DNA of 64,000 bases, taken from NCBI RefSeq assembly GCF_016908525.1, contig NZ_JAFBEB010000013.1:1-64000 (forward strand), read 5' to 3'. Positions 26,159-35,585 of the stretch are shown here, piece after piece. The notes beneath the pieces were generated by a model. That model saw only the letters and a program-made list of their open reading frames with translations. It was not told the origin of the DNA and did no database searches. The position numbers and the translations under genes were made by a program. Position 1 is the stretch's first letter. Each line of letters begins with the position of its first letter. Origin of the DNA: Brevibacillus fulvus (lineage in GTDB: Bacteria > Bacillota > Bacilli > Brevibacillales > Brevibacillaceae).

Positions 26159-27232
26159 CGCCAAAGGTAACCCGGGAACTCCATTCAGATCAAGGTCCGC
26201 AAAATCTTCTTTCAAATAACCGATATACCCGGCAGCAGCAATCATCGCCGCATTATCCGTGCAAAGGGACAACGGCGGAATGACCAGTTTGATTCCTTCG
26301 CTCTGGCAGCGTTGCACCAGCCGCTCCCGCAGTTCCCGATTGGCAGCGACACCGCCAGCCAGCAGCACTTGCCGGACTTGGTACTGCTTCGCTGCCCGCA
26401 GCGTTTTCTCCACCAGCACTTCGCAGACCGAATCCTGGAAGCTGGCAGCCATATCGGCCGGATTGATGGTGGTCCCTTTTTGTTCGGCATTATGCAGCGT
26501 ATTGAGCACAGCCGATTTCAGTCCGCTGAAACTGAAATCATACGAATCCGCCTCCAGCCACGCCCGCGGAAGCGGCACGCTTGCCGTCCCTTCCTTGGCC
26601 AGCCGGTCAATTTCCGGACCGCCGGGATATGGCAAATGCAAAGCGCGGGCGACCTTATCATAAGCTTCTCCGGCGGCATCATCACGGGTTTCGCCCAAAA
26701 TGGCAAAATCGCCGTGCTCCTTCATCAGCACCAGTTCCGTATGGCCGCCAGACACAACCAGCGCAACCAATGGAAACTCCATTTCTTCAACGAGCCGATT
26801 GGCATAAATGTGGCCGGCGATATGGTGCACCCCGATCAACGGGATTCCCCGGGCAAACGAGATCGCTTTCGCCGCCGCTACTCCAACCAGCAGCGCCCCG
26901 ACCAATCCCGGACCATAGGTAACGGCAATTCCCGCCAAATCGTCAAACGTCTTGCCCGCGGCTTGCAACGCTTCTTCAATCGTCAGCGTGATGTTTTCCA
27001 CATGACGGCGGGAAGCAACTTCCGGCACTACTCCGCCAAACCGTTTATGAATATCGGCCTGGGAAGCGATAATATTGGACAAAATTTTGCGGCCGTCTTC
27101 TACGACCGCGGCCGATGTCTCGTCGCAGCTTGTCTCGATTCCCAGAATATACGTTGGTTTATCCGATGCTTTATGCTTTTGCAAGGTTTGTTGGACACGC
27201 TGTTGATAACGTGTTCCCGCTTTCGTCATCAT
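26141..27232 (-). CDS. tsaD: tRNA N6-threonylcarbamoyladenosine transferase TsaD
   Basis: A 363-residue ASKHA-fold metalloenzyme that transfers threonylcarbamoyl to A37 of ANN-decoding tRNAs, working with TsaB and TsaE. Signature [17 protein letters not shown] (about 29-45), metal-binding histidines in [40 protein letters not shown], and [17 protein letters not shown] 27232 overlaps the rimI stop (ATGA); ATG 27229 is also possible. The 28-residue tail before the first strand is longer and more basic than usual. Confidence 0.96.
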   Translation of the reverse strand: MMTKAGTRYQQRVQQTLQKHKASDKPTYILGIETSCDETSAAVVEDGRKILSNIIASQADIHKRFGGVVPEVASRRHVENITLTIEEALQAAGKTFDDLAGIAVTYGPGLVGALLVGVAAAKAISFARGIPLIGVHHIAGHIYANRLVEEMEFPLVALVVSGGHTELVLMKEHGDFAILGETRDDAAGEAYDKVARALHLPYPGGPEIDRLAKEGTASVPLPRAWLEADSYDFSFSGLKSAVLNTLHNAEQKGTTINPADMAASFQDSVCEVLVEKTLRAAKQYQVRQVLLAGGVAANRELRERLVQRCQSEGIKLVIPPLSLCTDNAAMIAAAGYIGYLKEDFADLDLNGVPGLPLATSSLQ

Positions 27233-27687
27233 CGTAAATTCACCCACATTATTAATGCGTCCTCGTCATTATCGGAATAATATTTTTTGCGCCGTCCATT
27301 TTCCACAAAGCCCAGTTTTTGATACAAATTGCGCGCAACCGTGTTGGAAGGTCTCACCTCAAGCGTCATCCGCTCTCCGCCAAACAAGACGGCAGTCGCC
27401 ATCATTTGGCGCATTAGTTGCTCTCCGATTTTTTGGCCGCGGAAAGCCGGATGAACCGCTACATTGGTTACATGCACCTCATCAAAAATGACCCACATTC
27501 CCCCGTAGGCAATCACTTTTCCCTGACTGACCGCCACGACGTATCTGGCATGTTGATTGATCGTCAACTCATTTACAAAGGCATCTCTCGGCCAAGGGGT
27601 GGTAAAGGAAAGCTGCTCCAATTCGCTGACCGCATCCACATCGTCGAGGGTCATAAAACGAAATTCCACGTCCGCCAGTTCAGCCAT
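27229..27687 (-). CDS. rimI: Ribosomal-protein-alanine N-acetyltransferase RimI family (GNAT)
   Basis: A 152-residue GNAT acetyltransferase, like RimI, which acetylates the N terminus of ribosomal protein S18. Acetyl-CoA loop [10 protein letters not shown] (about 87-96), [25 protein letters not shown], and the C-terminal [17 protein letters not shown] 27687 is chosen because GGAAGAGGGAAAG precedes it and the length matches RimI. Upstream ATGs at 27723 and 27756 lack ribosome sites. It is operonic with the tsa genes, which is the usual Firmicutes arrangement. Confidence 0.9.
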   Translation of the reverse strand: MAELADVEFRFMTLDDVDAVSELEQLSFTTPWPRDAFVNELTINQHARYVVAVSQGKVIAYGGMWVIFDEVHVTNVAVHPAFRGQKIGEQLMRQMMATAVLFGGERMTLEVRPSNTVARNLYQKLGFVENGRRKKYYSDNDEDALIMWVNLR

Positions 27688-27725
27688 TTTCTTTCCCTCT
27701 TCCGCTTTTCTCGTCTGTGACATTT

Positions 27726-28439
27726 CTACTTTGTTGCGCTGTTTTTCGCCAGCCATTTGGCTTCCGCTTCGGCCACCTGCAAATATTCTGGCAGCAGGCT
27801 GTGCGGATCGTCCGCCTGTTCGATCCGTTCAATCGCCAGCCACCCCAGATGGGCAGCACGCGGATGGTTAAAGGCACTTGGAGCAAACAGCGCCCGCTCT
27901 CCCAACATCTCGACAATCGTCTCCCGATGCAAGGCGACGTCATCCCCCAGAAACAGCAACGGTCGACCGGCCGTTTCCGCGGCAATCAACGGCAGCCATT
28001 CCCGCAACAAAATGATTTGCTCCGCTGCCATCTCCGTCAGGCGGTTCATCCCTTGGGACTGATACAAAGCCGTATACACCTGCCCACGGCGGGCATCGAA
28101 ACAAGGAACGATTCCTCCGGTGAACCCGCATGCATTGAGCGCTACCGCCTGCAAACTGGAGATGCCCACGACAGGAATCCCCAGAGACCAAGCCAAACTC
28201 TTGGCAGTGGCCACTCCGATTCTGACGCCCGTGTAGGAGCCCGGCCCTTTGGCTACCGCAATCCCGTCTAATTCCTGGGGAGAAAGCTCCAGTTCATCCA
28301 ACAACAGCGAAATATTGTCCATCAGTCGAACGGAGTGATTTTTCCGAAGGTTCGTGGTCATTTCGGCCAGCACGCGCGATTCGTCCACGACCGCAACGCT
28401 TAAAACCAGATTGGAGGTGTCAATCGCCAGTACGCGCAT
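27726..28439 (-). CDS. tsaB: tRNA threonylcarbamoyladenosine biosynthesis protein TsaB
   Basis: A 237-residue catalytically inactive paralogue of TsaD that scaffolds the t6A complex. It starts [10 protein letters not shown] and has KNHSVRLMDNISLLLDE, AVAKGPGSYTGVRIGVATAKSL (about 63-84) and CFDARRGQVYTALY. It overlaps tsaE by 20 bases and is separated from rimI by 38 bases. The RimI-type C terminus is absent, consistent with rimI being a separate gene. Confidence 0.95.
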   Translation of the reverse strand: MRVLAIDTSNLVLSVAVVDESRVLAEMTTNLRKNHSVRLMDNISLLLDELELSPQELDGIAVAKGPGSYTGVRIGVATAKSLAWSLGIPVVGISSLQAVALNACGFTGGIVPCFDARRGQVYTALYQSQGMNRLTEMAAEQIILLREWLPLIAAETAGRPLLFLGDDVALHRETIVEMLGERALFAPSAFNHPRAAHLGWLAIERIEQADDPHSLLPEYLQVAEAEAKWLAKNSATK

Positions 28440-28896
28440 TCAGATCAAGCTCCTCACACAATTGTATATACCGCTCTCCCAAAGGAACCAAACGGCAAAG
28501 CCGTTCTGCCGGAGACTGAACGTCCAAGATGACAGTCAGGCGCTCCGCCGGCAGCAAATCCTCGATCAACGAGGCCCATTCCACCACACAGACGCCCTCT
28601 CCGTAAAAATACTCATCCAGTCCCAAGGAATCGCTGTCATCTTCTACCCGATACACATCCATATGGTAAAGCGGCAACCGTCCGTCATATTCCTTAATAA
28701 TGGTAAAAGTCGGGCTGTTGACAACCGCTTGCACCCCCAGGCCTTTCGCCAACCCTTGGGTAAAAGTCGTCTTCCCCGCTCCCAGATTTCCTTCCAGGGA
28801 AATAAAATCTCCCGGTCGCAGATATGCCGCCAGACGCTGGGCGAAATCGCGCGTCTCAGCTTCGTTTTTCAATACCCATTGGTACTTCTCAGCCAT
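28420..28896 (-). CDS. tsaE: tRNA threonylcarbamoyladenosine biosynthesis ATPase TsaE
   Basis: A 158-residue P-loop ATPase that powers turnover of the TsaB-TsaD complex. Walker [11 protein letters not shown] (about 36-45), [22 protein letters not shown], and [16 protein letters not shown] 28896 is chosen because GGGGAGG lies seven bases upstream and it gives the family length; an earlier frame extension runs through thiL. It overlaps thiL by eight bases. Confidence 0.95.
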   Translation of the reverse strand: MAEKYQWVLKNEAETRDFAQRLAAYLRPGDFISLEGNLGAGKTTFTQGLAKGLGVQAVVNSPTFTIIKEYDGRLPLYHMDVYRVEDDSDSLGLDEYFYGEGVCVVEWASLIEDLLPAERLTVILDVQSPAERLCRLVPLGERYIQLCEELDLNARTGD

Positions 28897-29920
28897 TCTG
28901 ATCCTCCCCGGCCTCATCCTTGAAATGGTTGTAACCCGCTTTCGGCAACGGTCTTTCGCTTCCCTGCTCTGACAGCCATACGCCGGGTTGCCCCGCTTCC
29001 ACCGTCCCCAGCAAATAAAACGGCAGCCCATGTTCGGCAAAGGCTGCAGCCAATGTTTCCGCTTCGGTTGCCGGAACCGAACCGATCAACTGATAATCTT
29101 CCCCGCCGTAAAACGCCCAGTCCAGCGGATTTTTCCCGACAGAAGCGGCATATGACCGCATTTCCTCCAGCATCGGGACTCGCTCGGCTTCGATGACAAT
29201 CTTGCATCCGCTCGCTTCGGCAATCTCCCACGCTTCCGAGGCGAGCCCATCGCTAATGTCATTTAACGCCCGGCCCAATCCGCTTTTCAAGAGCAGCCTG
29301 CCCGCCTCCACCTGGGCGGTTGGCCGCTGATGCTGTGCGACCAGCGTCTGCCAGTCTGGCCGCGGCTCCACTGCCCGTTCGCGCCGGGACAGCAGCAGAT
29401 CGAGTCCCGCCGCCGAGCTGCCGACCGGACCGGTCAAGAACAGGAGATCACCGGCTCGCGCCGACGAACGCCGCAATGCCCGTCCGCTTTCCACCTCACC
29501 GAGCAATGTGATCGACAGATGCAAGGCATCGGGTGTTGCAACCGTATCGCCGCCGATCATCCGGACATTGTAGAGCTTCGCCGCCTGATCGATCCCTTCA
29601 TAGATTCGCTTGCATTCATCCGCCTGCCAGCCGGGGGACACGCCGATCGTCACCAGCGCATAGCGCGGAATGCCCCCCATCGCGGCAATGTCGCTGATGT
29701 TGCTAATCATCGCTTTATAGCCAATGTCACACGGACTCATCGTTTCACGCAAAAAATGCACGGTTTCAATCATGGCGTCACAGCAGGCAACGACTTCCAT
29801 TCCAGCGGCAACGGAAAAAACGGCCGCATCATCGCCAAGTCCAACGCTGACGCCATTTCCCTCCAGCCCATACGAGCGGCCCGTCCACTCCCGAATCAAG
29901 GCAAATTCATCCCGTGCCAC
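28889..29920 (-). CDS. thiL: Thiamine-monophosphate kinase
   Basis: A 343-residue AIRS-fold kinase that phosphorylates thiamine phosphate to the active diphosphate. N-terminal FALIREW, metal and ATP-binding [10 protein letters not shown] (26-35), [26 protein letters not shown] (about 67-83), [10 protein letters not shown], and C-terminal [19 protein letters not shown] start behind AAAGGGG. It heads the thiL-tsaE-tsaB-rimI-tsaD operon. No THI-box riboswitch was seen in its short leader. Confidence 0.94.
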   Translation of the reverse strand: MARDEFALIREWTGRSYGLEGNGVSVGLGDDAAVFSVAAGMEVVACCDAMIETVHFLRETMSPCDIGYKAMISNISDIAAMGGIPRYALVTIGVSPGWQADECKRIYEGIDQAAKLYNVRMIGGDTVATPDALHLSITLLGEVESGRALRRSSARAGDLLFLTGPVGSSAAGLDLLLSRRERAVEPRPDWQTLVAQHQRPTAQVEAGRLLLKSGLGRALNDISDGLASEAWEIAEASGCKIVIEAERVPMLEEMRSYAASVGKNPLDWAFYGGEDYQLIGSVPATEAETLAAAFAEHGLPFYLLGTVEAGQPGVWLSEQGSERPLPKAGYNHFKDEAGEDQNG

Positions 29921-29950
29921 ACTATACGCCCCTTTTCTTCAATTGTGTCC

Positions 29951-29979
29951 ATTATACCTTCGCCCTCCCCGGGGTGCAA
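29951..29979 (-). promoter_or_regulatory. Promoter of the thiL-tsa operon
   Basis: Minus strand -35 TTGCAC (29979-29974), 17-base spacer, consensus -10 TATAAT (29956-29951). Confidence 0.8.
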
Positions 29980-30000
29980 GAAACGAAGGAGCTTGCCAAC

Positions 30001-30462
30001 CTAGTCAGCGAGCTGACGAAGCTTGAGTTTGCCTGCGCACCGTCCGCATCGATAGCGCGCCGGATTGACCTTTCGTTTCCGTTTATATGCCATGCCGCAT
30101 TGCTGGCAGAGCAATTCGTACTTATAAGGCAGCGTTTTTCGCCCGCCGCTGACCTGCTGGCAGTAGCGGCTTCCGCCCACTTGCGCAAGCAGCTGCTTAA
30201 AATCACGGTCAGCATGTTTGTAGCCTTTTCCCGCCAGATGCAAATGATAATGGCAAAGTTCATGCTTGATGATCTTAATCAGCTCCTCCTCCCCGTGCTC
30301 TGCCAGATGTAGCGGATTAAATTCGACATCATGCGACCGTAACAGGTATCGCCCACCTGTCGTCCGCAATCGTTTATTGAACCGCGCCTGATGGGAAAAG
30401 GGCAAACCAAAATATTCAACGGAAATCATCTCGACGAGTGCTTGCAACTCCTGATCCGTCAT
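30001..30462 (-). CDS. SprT-like zinc metalloprotease-type protein
   Basis: A 153-residue member of the SprT family, equivalent by position to B. subtilis ydcK. The zinc-binding motif HELCHYHLH (about 70-78) is followed by a C-terminal zinc ribbon: CQQC near 122-125 and CGRC near 138-141. SprT/Spartan relatives cleave DNA-crosslinked proteins in eukaryotes; the bacterial role is unclear. ATG 30462 follows GGGGGGAAGG. It is divergent from cmpA. Confidence 0.85.
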   Translation of the reverse strand: MTDQELQALVEMISVEYFGLPFSHQARFNKRLRTTGGRYLLRSHDVEFNPLHLAEHGEEELIKIIKHELCHYHLHLAGKGYKHADRDFKQLLAQVGGSRYCQQVSGGRKTLPYKYELLCQQCGMAYKRKRKVNPARYRCGRCAGKLKLRQLAD

Positions 30463-30642
30463 TGTTCCTTCCCCCCATAATTGAGCAATTCTCTGTCCTT
30501 CTCCACGATACCAGCAATCATGCCGCAAGCTCAAGCAAAACGGCACGAAAGTGTGCTGCCGCAATTTGCCGCTGCAGACAGGTACCTTTGCCCGGTGTTG
30601 GGCATACATTGCCAGTAAAGCGAGACAGCAGGAGGTACAATC

Positions 30643-30768
30643 ATGCCACAATGGATGCGTAAACAACTGCAACGAGCGTTTTTTGGCAAAGATGTGCGGC
30701 AAATTCGCCTGTTAAACAGTTGCTGGTTTTTATATTTGGAAAAACAAAGCAGTCCTCCTCAACAATAG
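30643..30768 (+). CDS. cmpA: Cortex morphogenetic protein CmpA-like peptide
   Basis: A 41-residue peptide, MPQWMRKQLQRAFFGKDVRQ onwards, ending LLNSCWFLYLEKQ and a short PPQQ tail. It matches the pattern of B. subtilis CmpA (37 residues), which with ClpXP removes faulty SpoIVA during spore coat assembly. AGGAGGT (30630-30636) precedes the ATG. It is divergent from the SprT-like gene, as in B. subtilis where cmpA adjoins ydcK. Confidence 0.85.
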   Translation: MPQWMRKQLQRAFFGKDVRQIRLLNSCWFLYLEKQSSPPQQ

Positions 30769-30797
30769 GATGGACTTCTCCCCTGTTCATTTTGTCA

Positions 30798-30826
30798 TTG
30801 ACAGAGAAAAACCAGTATTTTACAAT
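30798..30826 (+). promoter_or_regulatory. metE promoter
   Basis: -35 TTGACA (30798-30803), 17-base spacer, -10 TACAAT (30821-30826), directly ahead of the S-box leader. Confidence 0.85.
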
Positions 30827-30847
30827 AACAAAAAACAATTCCAAATA

Positions 30848-30949
30848 TTCTTATCCAGAGAGATCGAGGGATCTGGCCCTATGACATCTCAGCAACCTGT
30901 CGCTGACAAGGTGCTCCGTCCAGCAGAATTTCATTCTGAAAGATAAGAA
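30848..30949 (+). ncRNA. SAM-I (S-box) riboswitch
   Basis: P1 stem CTTATC (30850-30855) pairs with GATAAG (30942-30947). The conserved core reads AGAGAGATCGAGGGAT, then GGCCCTATGA, CATCTCAGCAACC, and GGTGCTCCGTCCAGCAGAA. It binds S-adenosylmethionine and, when bound, should favour the downstream terminator and turn metE off. Confidence 0.96.
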
Positions 30950-30960
30950 GATTATTTGTG

Positions 30961-31003
30961 CAAACAAAACCTCTTCTATTTTCAGAAGGGGTTTTTTGTT
31001 TGT
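30961..31003 (+). terminator. Riboswitch-controlled terminator before metE
   Basis: AAACCTCTTCT (30967-30977) / AGAAGGGGTTT (30984-30994) followed by TTTGTTTG, in the metE leader. Confidence 0.9.
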
Positions 31004-31036
31004 CCACCCATGGCAATTCAAGAAAGGGGTATTTTG

Positions 31037-33313
31037 ATGGTAAAGACAAGTAATCTGGGCTATCCGCGCATTGGCGAGCATCGGGAGTGGAAAAAGGCAC
31101 TGGAAAACTTCTGGAATGGGCAGCTGGCGCCTGAAACGTTTTTGCAGCAAATGAAACAGATCCGTCTGGAGCTATTGCAAAAACAGCAGCAATCCGGTGT
31201 CGATCTTATCCCGATTGGCGACTTTTCATTCTACGACCATGTATTGGACACAGCTTTGATGTTTGGACTTGTTCCGCAACGTTTTCAAACAAAGCGCTTC
31301 CCGGATGATTTGTCTCTCTATTTTGCCATCGCCCGCGGAGAGCAAGACTTGGTCGCGAGTGAGATGACCAAATGGTATAACACCAACTATCATTACATTG
31401 TGCCCGAATGGCATGGACAAGTGCCAAATTTGCTCAACAACCGGCCGTTGCAATTGTATTTGGAAGCGAAAACGGAGTTAGGCATCGAGGGGAAACCGGT
31501 GATCATCGGTCCGTTCAGTTTTGCCAAGCTTTCCAAAGGTTATGCGAAAGAGCAGTTTGCCGAGGTATTGCATTCGCTCGTCGCCCCTTACGCGCAACTG
31601 TTACGGGAATTGCGGGAGGCGGGCGTCCGTTGGGTGCAAATCGATGAACCGTCGCTGGTTACGAGCATAACCAAGGCGGAGATGGATTTGGTGTCTTCCG
31701 TCTACCAGCAGTTGCGCAATGAGGTTCCCGATTTGTCGCTGTTTCTGCAAACTTACTTCGCTGCCGTCAGCTTTTATGAAGATGTCGTCGCCCTGCCGGT
31801 TGATGGCATCGGGCTGGATTTTGTCGCCGGCTATGCCGGAAACCTCGAACATCTGCGCACCTGTTCCTTTCCACGCGACAAAGTGCTTGGCCTCGGGCTG
31901 ATCGATGGCCGCAACATCTGGAAAACGGATTATCAGCAGGCAGCCGAATTGTTCGGTGAAGTGAAGCAGTGGGTGCCGCTGGAAAACATTTGGCTGCAGC
32001 CTTCCTGCAGTTTACTGCATGTCCCTGTTTCGCTGAAGCAGGAAACCGAATTGGCACCGACTTTGAAAAATGCGTTGGCTTTCGCCGAAGAAAAGCTGCA
32101 GGAATTGGCCGACCTGAAAGAAATCTTCCTGCAGCCAGAAAGCGATCGTTCCCTGCAAAAGCGGGAAGCCAACAAACAAGCGCTGCAAGCGTTGGCGCAA
32201 TCACCGGAAAGAGCGGTTTCGCCCCATCAGCCTGCACGTGTCACAAAGAGAGCGGCGGCATTTGCCCAGCGGCAACCATTGCATGCCGCCAAGTGGCAGT
32301 TGCCGATTTTGCCGACAACAACGATCGGCAGTTTCCCGCAGACGGCTGACCTGCGGCAGACGCGGCGCTTGTGGAGACAAGGGCAGATTACGGAACAGGA
32401 GTACGAAACGGCCATTCGTGAAAAAATCGCCAAGTGGATCAAGCTGCAGGAACGGCTCGGGCTGGATGTGCTGGTTCACGGCGAATTTGAACGCACCGAT
32501 ATGGTTGAATTTTTCGGCGAAAAATTGCAAGGATTTGCCTTTACCCGCAACGGTTGGGTGCAGTCCTACGGCTCCCGCTGCGTCAAACCGCCGATCATCT
32601 TTGGCAATGTACGATTTGTTGAACCGATGACGGTAAAAGAAACAGTCTATGCGCAATCGTTGACCGAAAAACCGGTGAAGGGGATGCTGACCGGACCTGT
32701 AACGATCCTGAACTGGTCATTCGTCCGCAACGATCTCCCCCGCCAAGAGATCGCCTATCAGATCGCCGATGCCTTGATCGAGGAAGTACGGTGTTTGGAA
32801 CAGGCGGGAATCGAAATGATTCAGGTTGACGAACCTGCCTTGCGGGAAGGCTTGCCGCTGAAAAGGGAAGAGTGGCACAGTTATTTGCAGTGGGCCGTGA
32901 CCGCTTTTCGTATCGCCACCTCCGACGTTGCCAACTCTACCCAAATTCATACCCATATGTGTTACAGCGAATTTGGCGATATTCTCTCGGCGATCCGGGA
33001 GTTGGACGCGGATGTTGTCTCGATTGAAACATCGCGCAGCCACGGCGAATTGATTGCCGATTTTGAACAAGAACAATTTGACAAAGGAATTGGCCTGGGT
33101 GTCTATGATATTCACAGCCCGCGCATTCCCAGCGAGGCGGAGATGGAAAAAATTTTGGAGCGAGCGCTTTCCGTTTTGCCGGCACAACTGTTTTGGGTCA
33201 ATCCCGATTGCGGTTTAAAAACAAGAAAAGAAGAAGAAGCGATCGCCGCCCTGGAGAAAATGGTCCGCGCCGCCAAAAAGGTCCGCGCCAAAATCACTAT
33301 AACCCCAAAATAA
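31037..33313 (+). CDS. metE: Cobalamin-independent methionine synthase MetE
   Basis: A 758-residue two-barrel enzyme that methylates homocysteine with 5-methyl-THF triglutamate. The N-terminal barrel begins SNLGYPRIGEHREWKKALE. The C-terminal catalytic barrel (from about 415, TTTIGSFPQT) has the zinc ligands HTHMCYSEFGD and the final Cys in WVNPDCGLKTR. MLTGPVTILNWSF and QVDEPALREGLPL are folate/substrate motifs. AAAGGGG precedes ATG 31037; earlier in-frame ATGs lie in the terminator. Repressed through the SAM riboswitch when methionine is ample. Confidence 0.98.
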   Translation: MVKTSNLGYPRIGEHREWKKALENFWNGQLAPETFLQQMKQIRLELLQKQQQSGVDLIPIGDFSFYDHVLDTALMFGLVPQRFQTKRFPDDLSLYFAIARGEQDLVASEMTKWYNTNYHYIVPEWHGQVPNLLNNRPLQLYLEAKTELGIEGKPVIIGPFSFAKLSKGYAKEQFAEVLHSLVAPYAQLLRELREAGVRWVQIDEPSLVTSITKAEMDLVSSVYQQLRNEVPDLSLFLQTYFAAVSFYEDVVALPVDGIGLDFVAGYAGNLEHLRTCSFPRDKVLGLGLIDGRNIWKTDYQQAAELFGEVKQWVPLENIWLQPSCSLLHVPVSLKQETELAPTLKNALAFAEEKLQELADLKEIFLQPESDRSLQKREANKQALQALAQSPERAVSPHQPARVTKRAAAFAQRQPLHAAKWQLPILPTTTIGSFPQTADLRQTRRLWRQGQITEQEYETAIREKIAKWIKLQERLGLDVLVHGEFERTDMVEFFGEKLQGFAFTRNGWVQSYGSRCVKPPIIFGNVRFVEPMTVKETVYAQSLTEKPVKGMLTGPVTILNWSFVRNDLPRQEIAYQIADALIEEVRCLEQAGIEMIQVDEPALREGLPLKREEWHSYLQWAVTAFRIATSDVANSTQIHTHMCYSEFGDILSAIRELDADVVSIETSRSHGELIADFEQEQFDKGIGLGVYDIHSPRIPSEAEMEKILERALSVLPAQLFWVNPDCGLKTRKEEEAIAALEKMVRAAKKVRAKITITPK

Positions 33314-33345
33314 ACAAGAGCAGGCCATCCCACGGGATGGCCTGC
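33304..33345. terminator. Hairpin between convergent metE and tex
   Basis: Stem GCAGGCCATCCC (33320-33331) / GGGATGGCCTGC (33334-33345). T-rich sequence follows on the minus side (TCTTGTTTATTTT), so it best serves tex. Confidence 0.65.
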
Positions 33346-33349
33346 CTTG

Positions 33350-35509
33350 TCAGCTTTCCGGATCGATCAAAGACAACCCGACGCGCTGTCTTTGCTCATC
33401 AATGTCTACTACCCACACATCGACGATATCGCCAACCGTAACAACTTCAAGCGGATGCTTCACGAATCCTTTCTTCAAACGGGAAATATGCACCAGTCCG
33501 TCATTTTTCAGCCCGATATCGACAAAAGCGCCAAAATCCACGACATTGCGCACCGTTCCTTGCAGCTTCATGCCAACGCGCAAATCAGCCAGCTGCAGCA
33601 CGTCCTTGAGCAACAGTGGTTTTGGCAGTTCCTCACGCGGGTCGCGCCCCGGCCGGAGCAACGCTTCGATCATATCGCGCAGAGTCGGTTCGCCAATTCC
33701 CAACTGTTCCGCTGTCTGCGGCAAATCCAGCTTTTGCAGACGATTGCGGCATTCCTCGCTGCCAATCGCTGTTGGCTGGATACCGATCATGGCCAGCAAT
33801 TGATAGGCAGCTTCATACGATTCCGGGTGAATCGGCGTTTTATCCAAAGGATTTTCCCCGTCCATGATCCGCAAAAATCCAATCGACTGCTCGTATGTTT
33901 TGGCGCCGAGACGCGGAACTTTTTTCAATTGGTTGCGATTTTGAATTTTGCCCAGCTCTTCACGCATTTTTACAATATTCGTTGCTACCTGTTTACTGAT
34001 GCCGGAAACATATTGCAACAAAGATGCGGAGGCTGTGTTCACATCGACACCAACGTGGTTTACCGCCGACTGCACGACAAACTGCAAGCTTTCCGCCAAT
34101 CGGGCTTGGGAGACATCATGCTGATACTGGCCGACGCCTACCGATTTCGGATCGATCTTGACCAGTTCAGCCAAAGGGTCCTGCAGGCGGCGCGCGATGG
34201 AAATGGCGCTTCGCTCGGCAACATCCAGCTCCGGAAATTCTTCTTTGGCCAGTGCCGAAGCCGAATATACCGATGCCCCCGCTTCGTTCACAATAATATA
34301 GAAAACTTCCCGTTTTACTTCCTTTAACACGTCCGCGATAAACTGTTCCGTTTCCCGCGAGGCGGTACCGTTGCCGATCGTGATGATCTCGATGGCGAAC
34401 TGGTCGATCAGCTCTTTCACCTTGGCTTTCGCTTCGGCCACTTTGTTGTGCGGCGGCGTCGGATAAATCACGGTCACATGCAGCAACTTGCCCGTCTCGT
34501 CTACAACCGCCAATTTGCAGCCCGTCCGATAAGCCGGGTCTACGCCCAATACGACCTTTCCCTTGACCGGCGGCTGAAGCAGCAGATTGCGCAAGTTTTC
34601 CGCGAAAATGTGAATCGCCTGTTCTTCGGCCGTTTCCGTCAGTTGTCCCCGCACTTCCCGCTCGATCGAAGGGGCGATCAACCGCTTGTAGCTGTCTTCA
34701 ATCGTTGCTTCCAATATCGCTCCCGCTACAGTTTTGCGGGTGATAATCCGCCGCTGCAGATAGGAGAGAATATCCTGGACAGGTGATTCAATCGTCACCT
34801 TGAGGATGCCTTCCTTTTCGCCGCGATTGATCGCCAGTACGCGGTGCGGCACGATCTTCTTCAACGGCTCACTGAAGCTGTAATACATCTGGTACACATT
34901 TTTGCCGTCCTGTTCCTCTTCCTTTTGTTCAGTGACCAGCCTGCCTTTGTCGAACGTGGTTGACCGTATCCATTTGCGGTGTTCGGCATCGTCGGAGATT
35001 CGTTCAGCAATGATATCCATCGCTCCCTGAAGCGCTTCTTCCGCCGTTTCCACACCCTTCTTTGCATCAACATAGGCTTGCGCCTGCTCCAGCGGTTCTC
35101 CACGCTCCGGCAGGCTCAACAAATAGTCCGCGAGCGGTTCCAGCCCTTTCTCCTTGGCAACCGTCGCCCGCGTCCGTCTTTTTTGCCGATAGGGCCGATA
35201 CAAATCCTCCACTTCCTGCAGTTTGGTCGCTGCTTCGATCGACTTTTGCAGGTCGTCGGTCAGTTTCCCCTGTTCCGCAATCAGTCGAAGCACTTCCTCC
35301 TTGCGCAAAGACAAGTTTCGCAAATATTGCACGCGTTCTTCCACTGCACGGATCTGGGTTTCATCCAGCTGTCCGGTCATTTCTTTCCGATAACGGGCAA
35401 TAAACGGAACCGTATTTCCTTCATCAAGCAGAGCAATTGTTTGCGCCACCTGTTGTTCCTTGACAGAAAGCTCCCGAGCTATCATTTGCGTCATCCGCTT
35501 TATATCCAT
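33350..35509 (-). CDS. tex: Tex family RNA-binding transcription accessory protein
   Basis: A 719-residue cytoplasmic nucleic-acid-binding protein. In order: N-terminal Tex helical region (LDEGNTVPFIARYRKEMTGQLDE, quoted in part: GNTVPFIARYRKE), YqgF/RuvX-like domain (VLGVDPAYRTGCKLAVVD, about 322-339), helix-hairpin-helix (about 480-560) and a C-terminal S1 domain (VGMKLQGTVRNVVDFGAFVD to the end). The corresponding B. subtilis gene follows the sigB operon. Roles in transcription or RNA decay are reported for relatives; its function here is inferred. Confidence 0.94.
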   Translation of the reverse strand: MDIKRMTQMIARELSVKEQQVAQTIALLDEGNTVPFIARYRKEMTGQLDETQIRAVEERVQYLRNLSLRKEEVLRLIAEQGKLTDDLQKSIEAATKLQEVEDLYRPYRQKRRTRATVAKEKGLEPLADYLLSLPERGEPLEQAQAYVDAKKGVETAEEALQGAMDIIAERISDDAEHRKWIRSTTFDKGRLVTEQKEEEQDGKNVYQMYYSFSEPLKKIVPHRVLAINRGEKEGILKVTIESPVQDILSYLQRRIITRKTVAGAILEATIEDSYKRLIAPSIEREVRGQLTETAEEQAIHIFAENLRNLLLQPPVKGKVVLGVDPAYRTGCKLAVVDETGKLLHVTVIYPTPPHNKVAEAKAKVKELIDQFAIEIITIGNGTASRETEQFIADVLKEVKREVFYIIVNEAGASVYSASALAKEEFPELDVAERSAISIARRLQDPLAELVKIDPKSVGVGQYQHDVSQARLAESLQFVVQSAVNHVGVDVNTASASLLQYVSGISKQVATNIVKMREELGKIQNRNQLKKVPRLGAKTYEQSIGFLRIMDGENPLDKTPIHPESYEAAYQLLAMIGIQPTAIGSEECRNRLQKLDLPQTAEQLGIGEPTLRDMIEALLRPGRDPREELPKPLLLKDVLQLADLRVGMKLQGTVRNVVDFGAFVDIGLKNDGLVHISRLKKGFVKHPLEVVTVGDIVDVWVVDIDEQRQRVGLSLIDPES

Positions 35510-35554
35510 CGGCCATATCCTCCCCGCAAAAATATCGCTGTATTATTGTACCAT

Positions 35555-35585
35555 AAACAAAAAAACGGCGAATTCCCCTCGCCGT
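35555..35585 (-). terminator. sigB operon terminator touching the stop codon
   Basis: Minus strand ACGGCGA (35585-35579) / TCGCCGT (35571-35565) then TTTTTTTG. The stem starts inside the sigB stop. Confidence 0.8.

Noticed and set aside
26312-27280. 322-codon plus-strand frame opposite tsaD
   Set aside because: It mirrors the conserved tsaD gene; the Arg/Gln-rich translation has no domain.
29921-30000. THI-box riboswitch before thiL
   Set aside because: The leader between the TATAAT box and the GTG start is only about 30 bases, too short for a TPP riboswitch.
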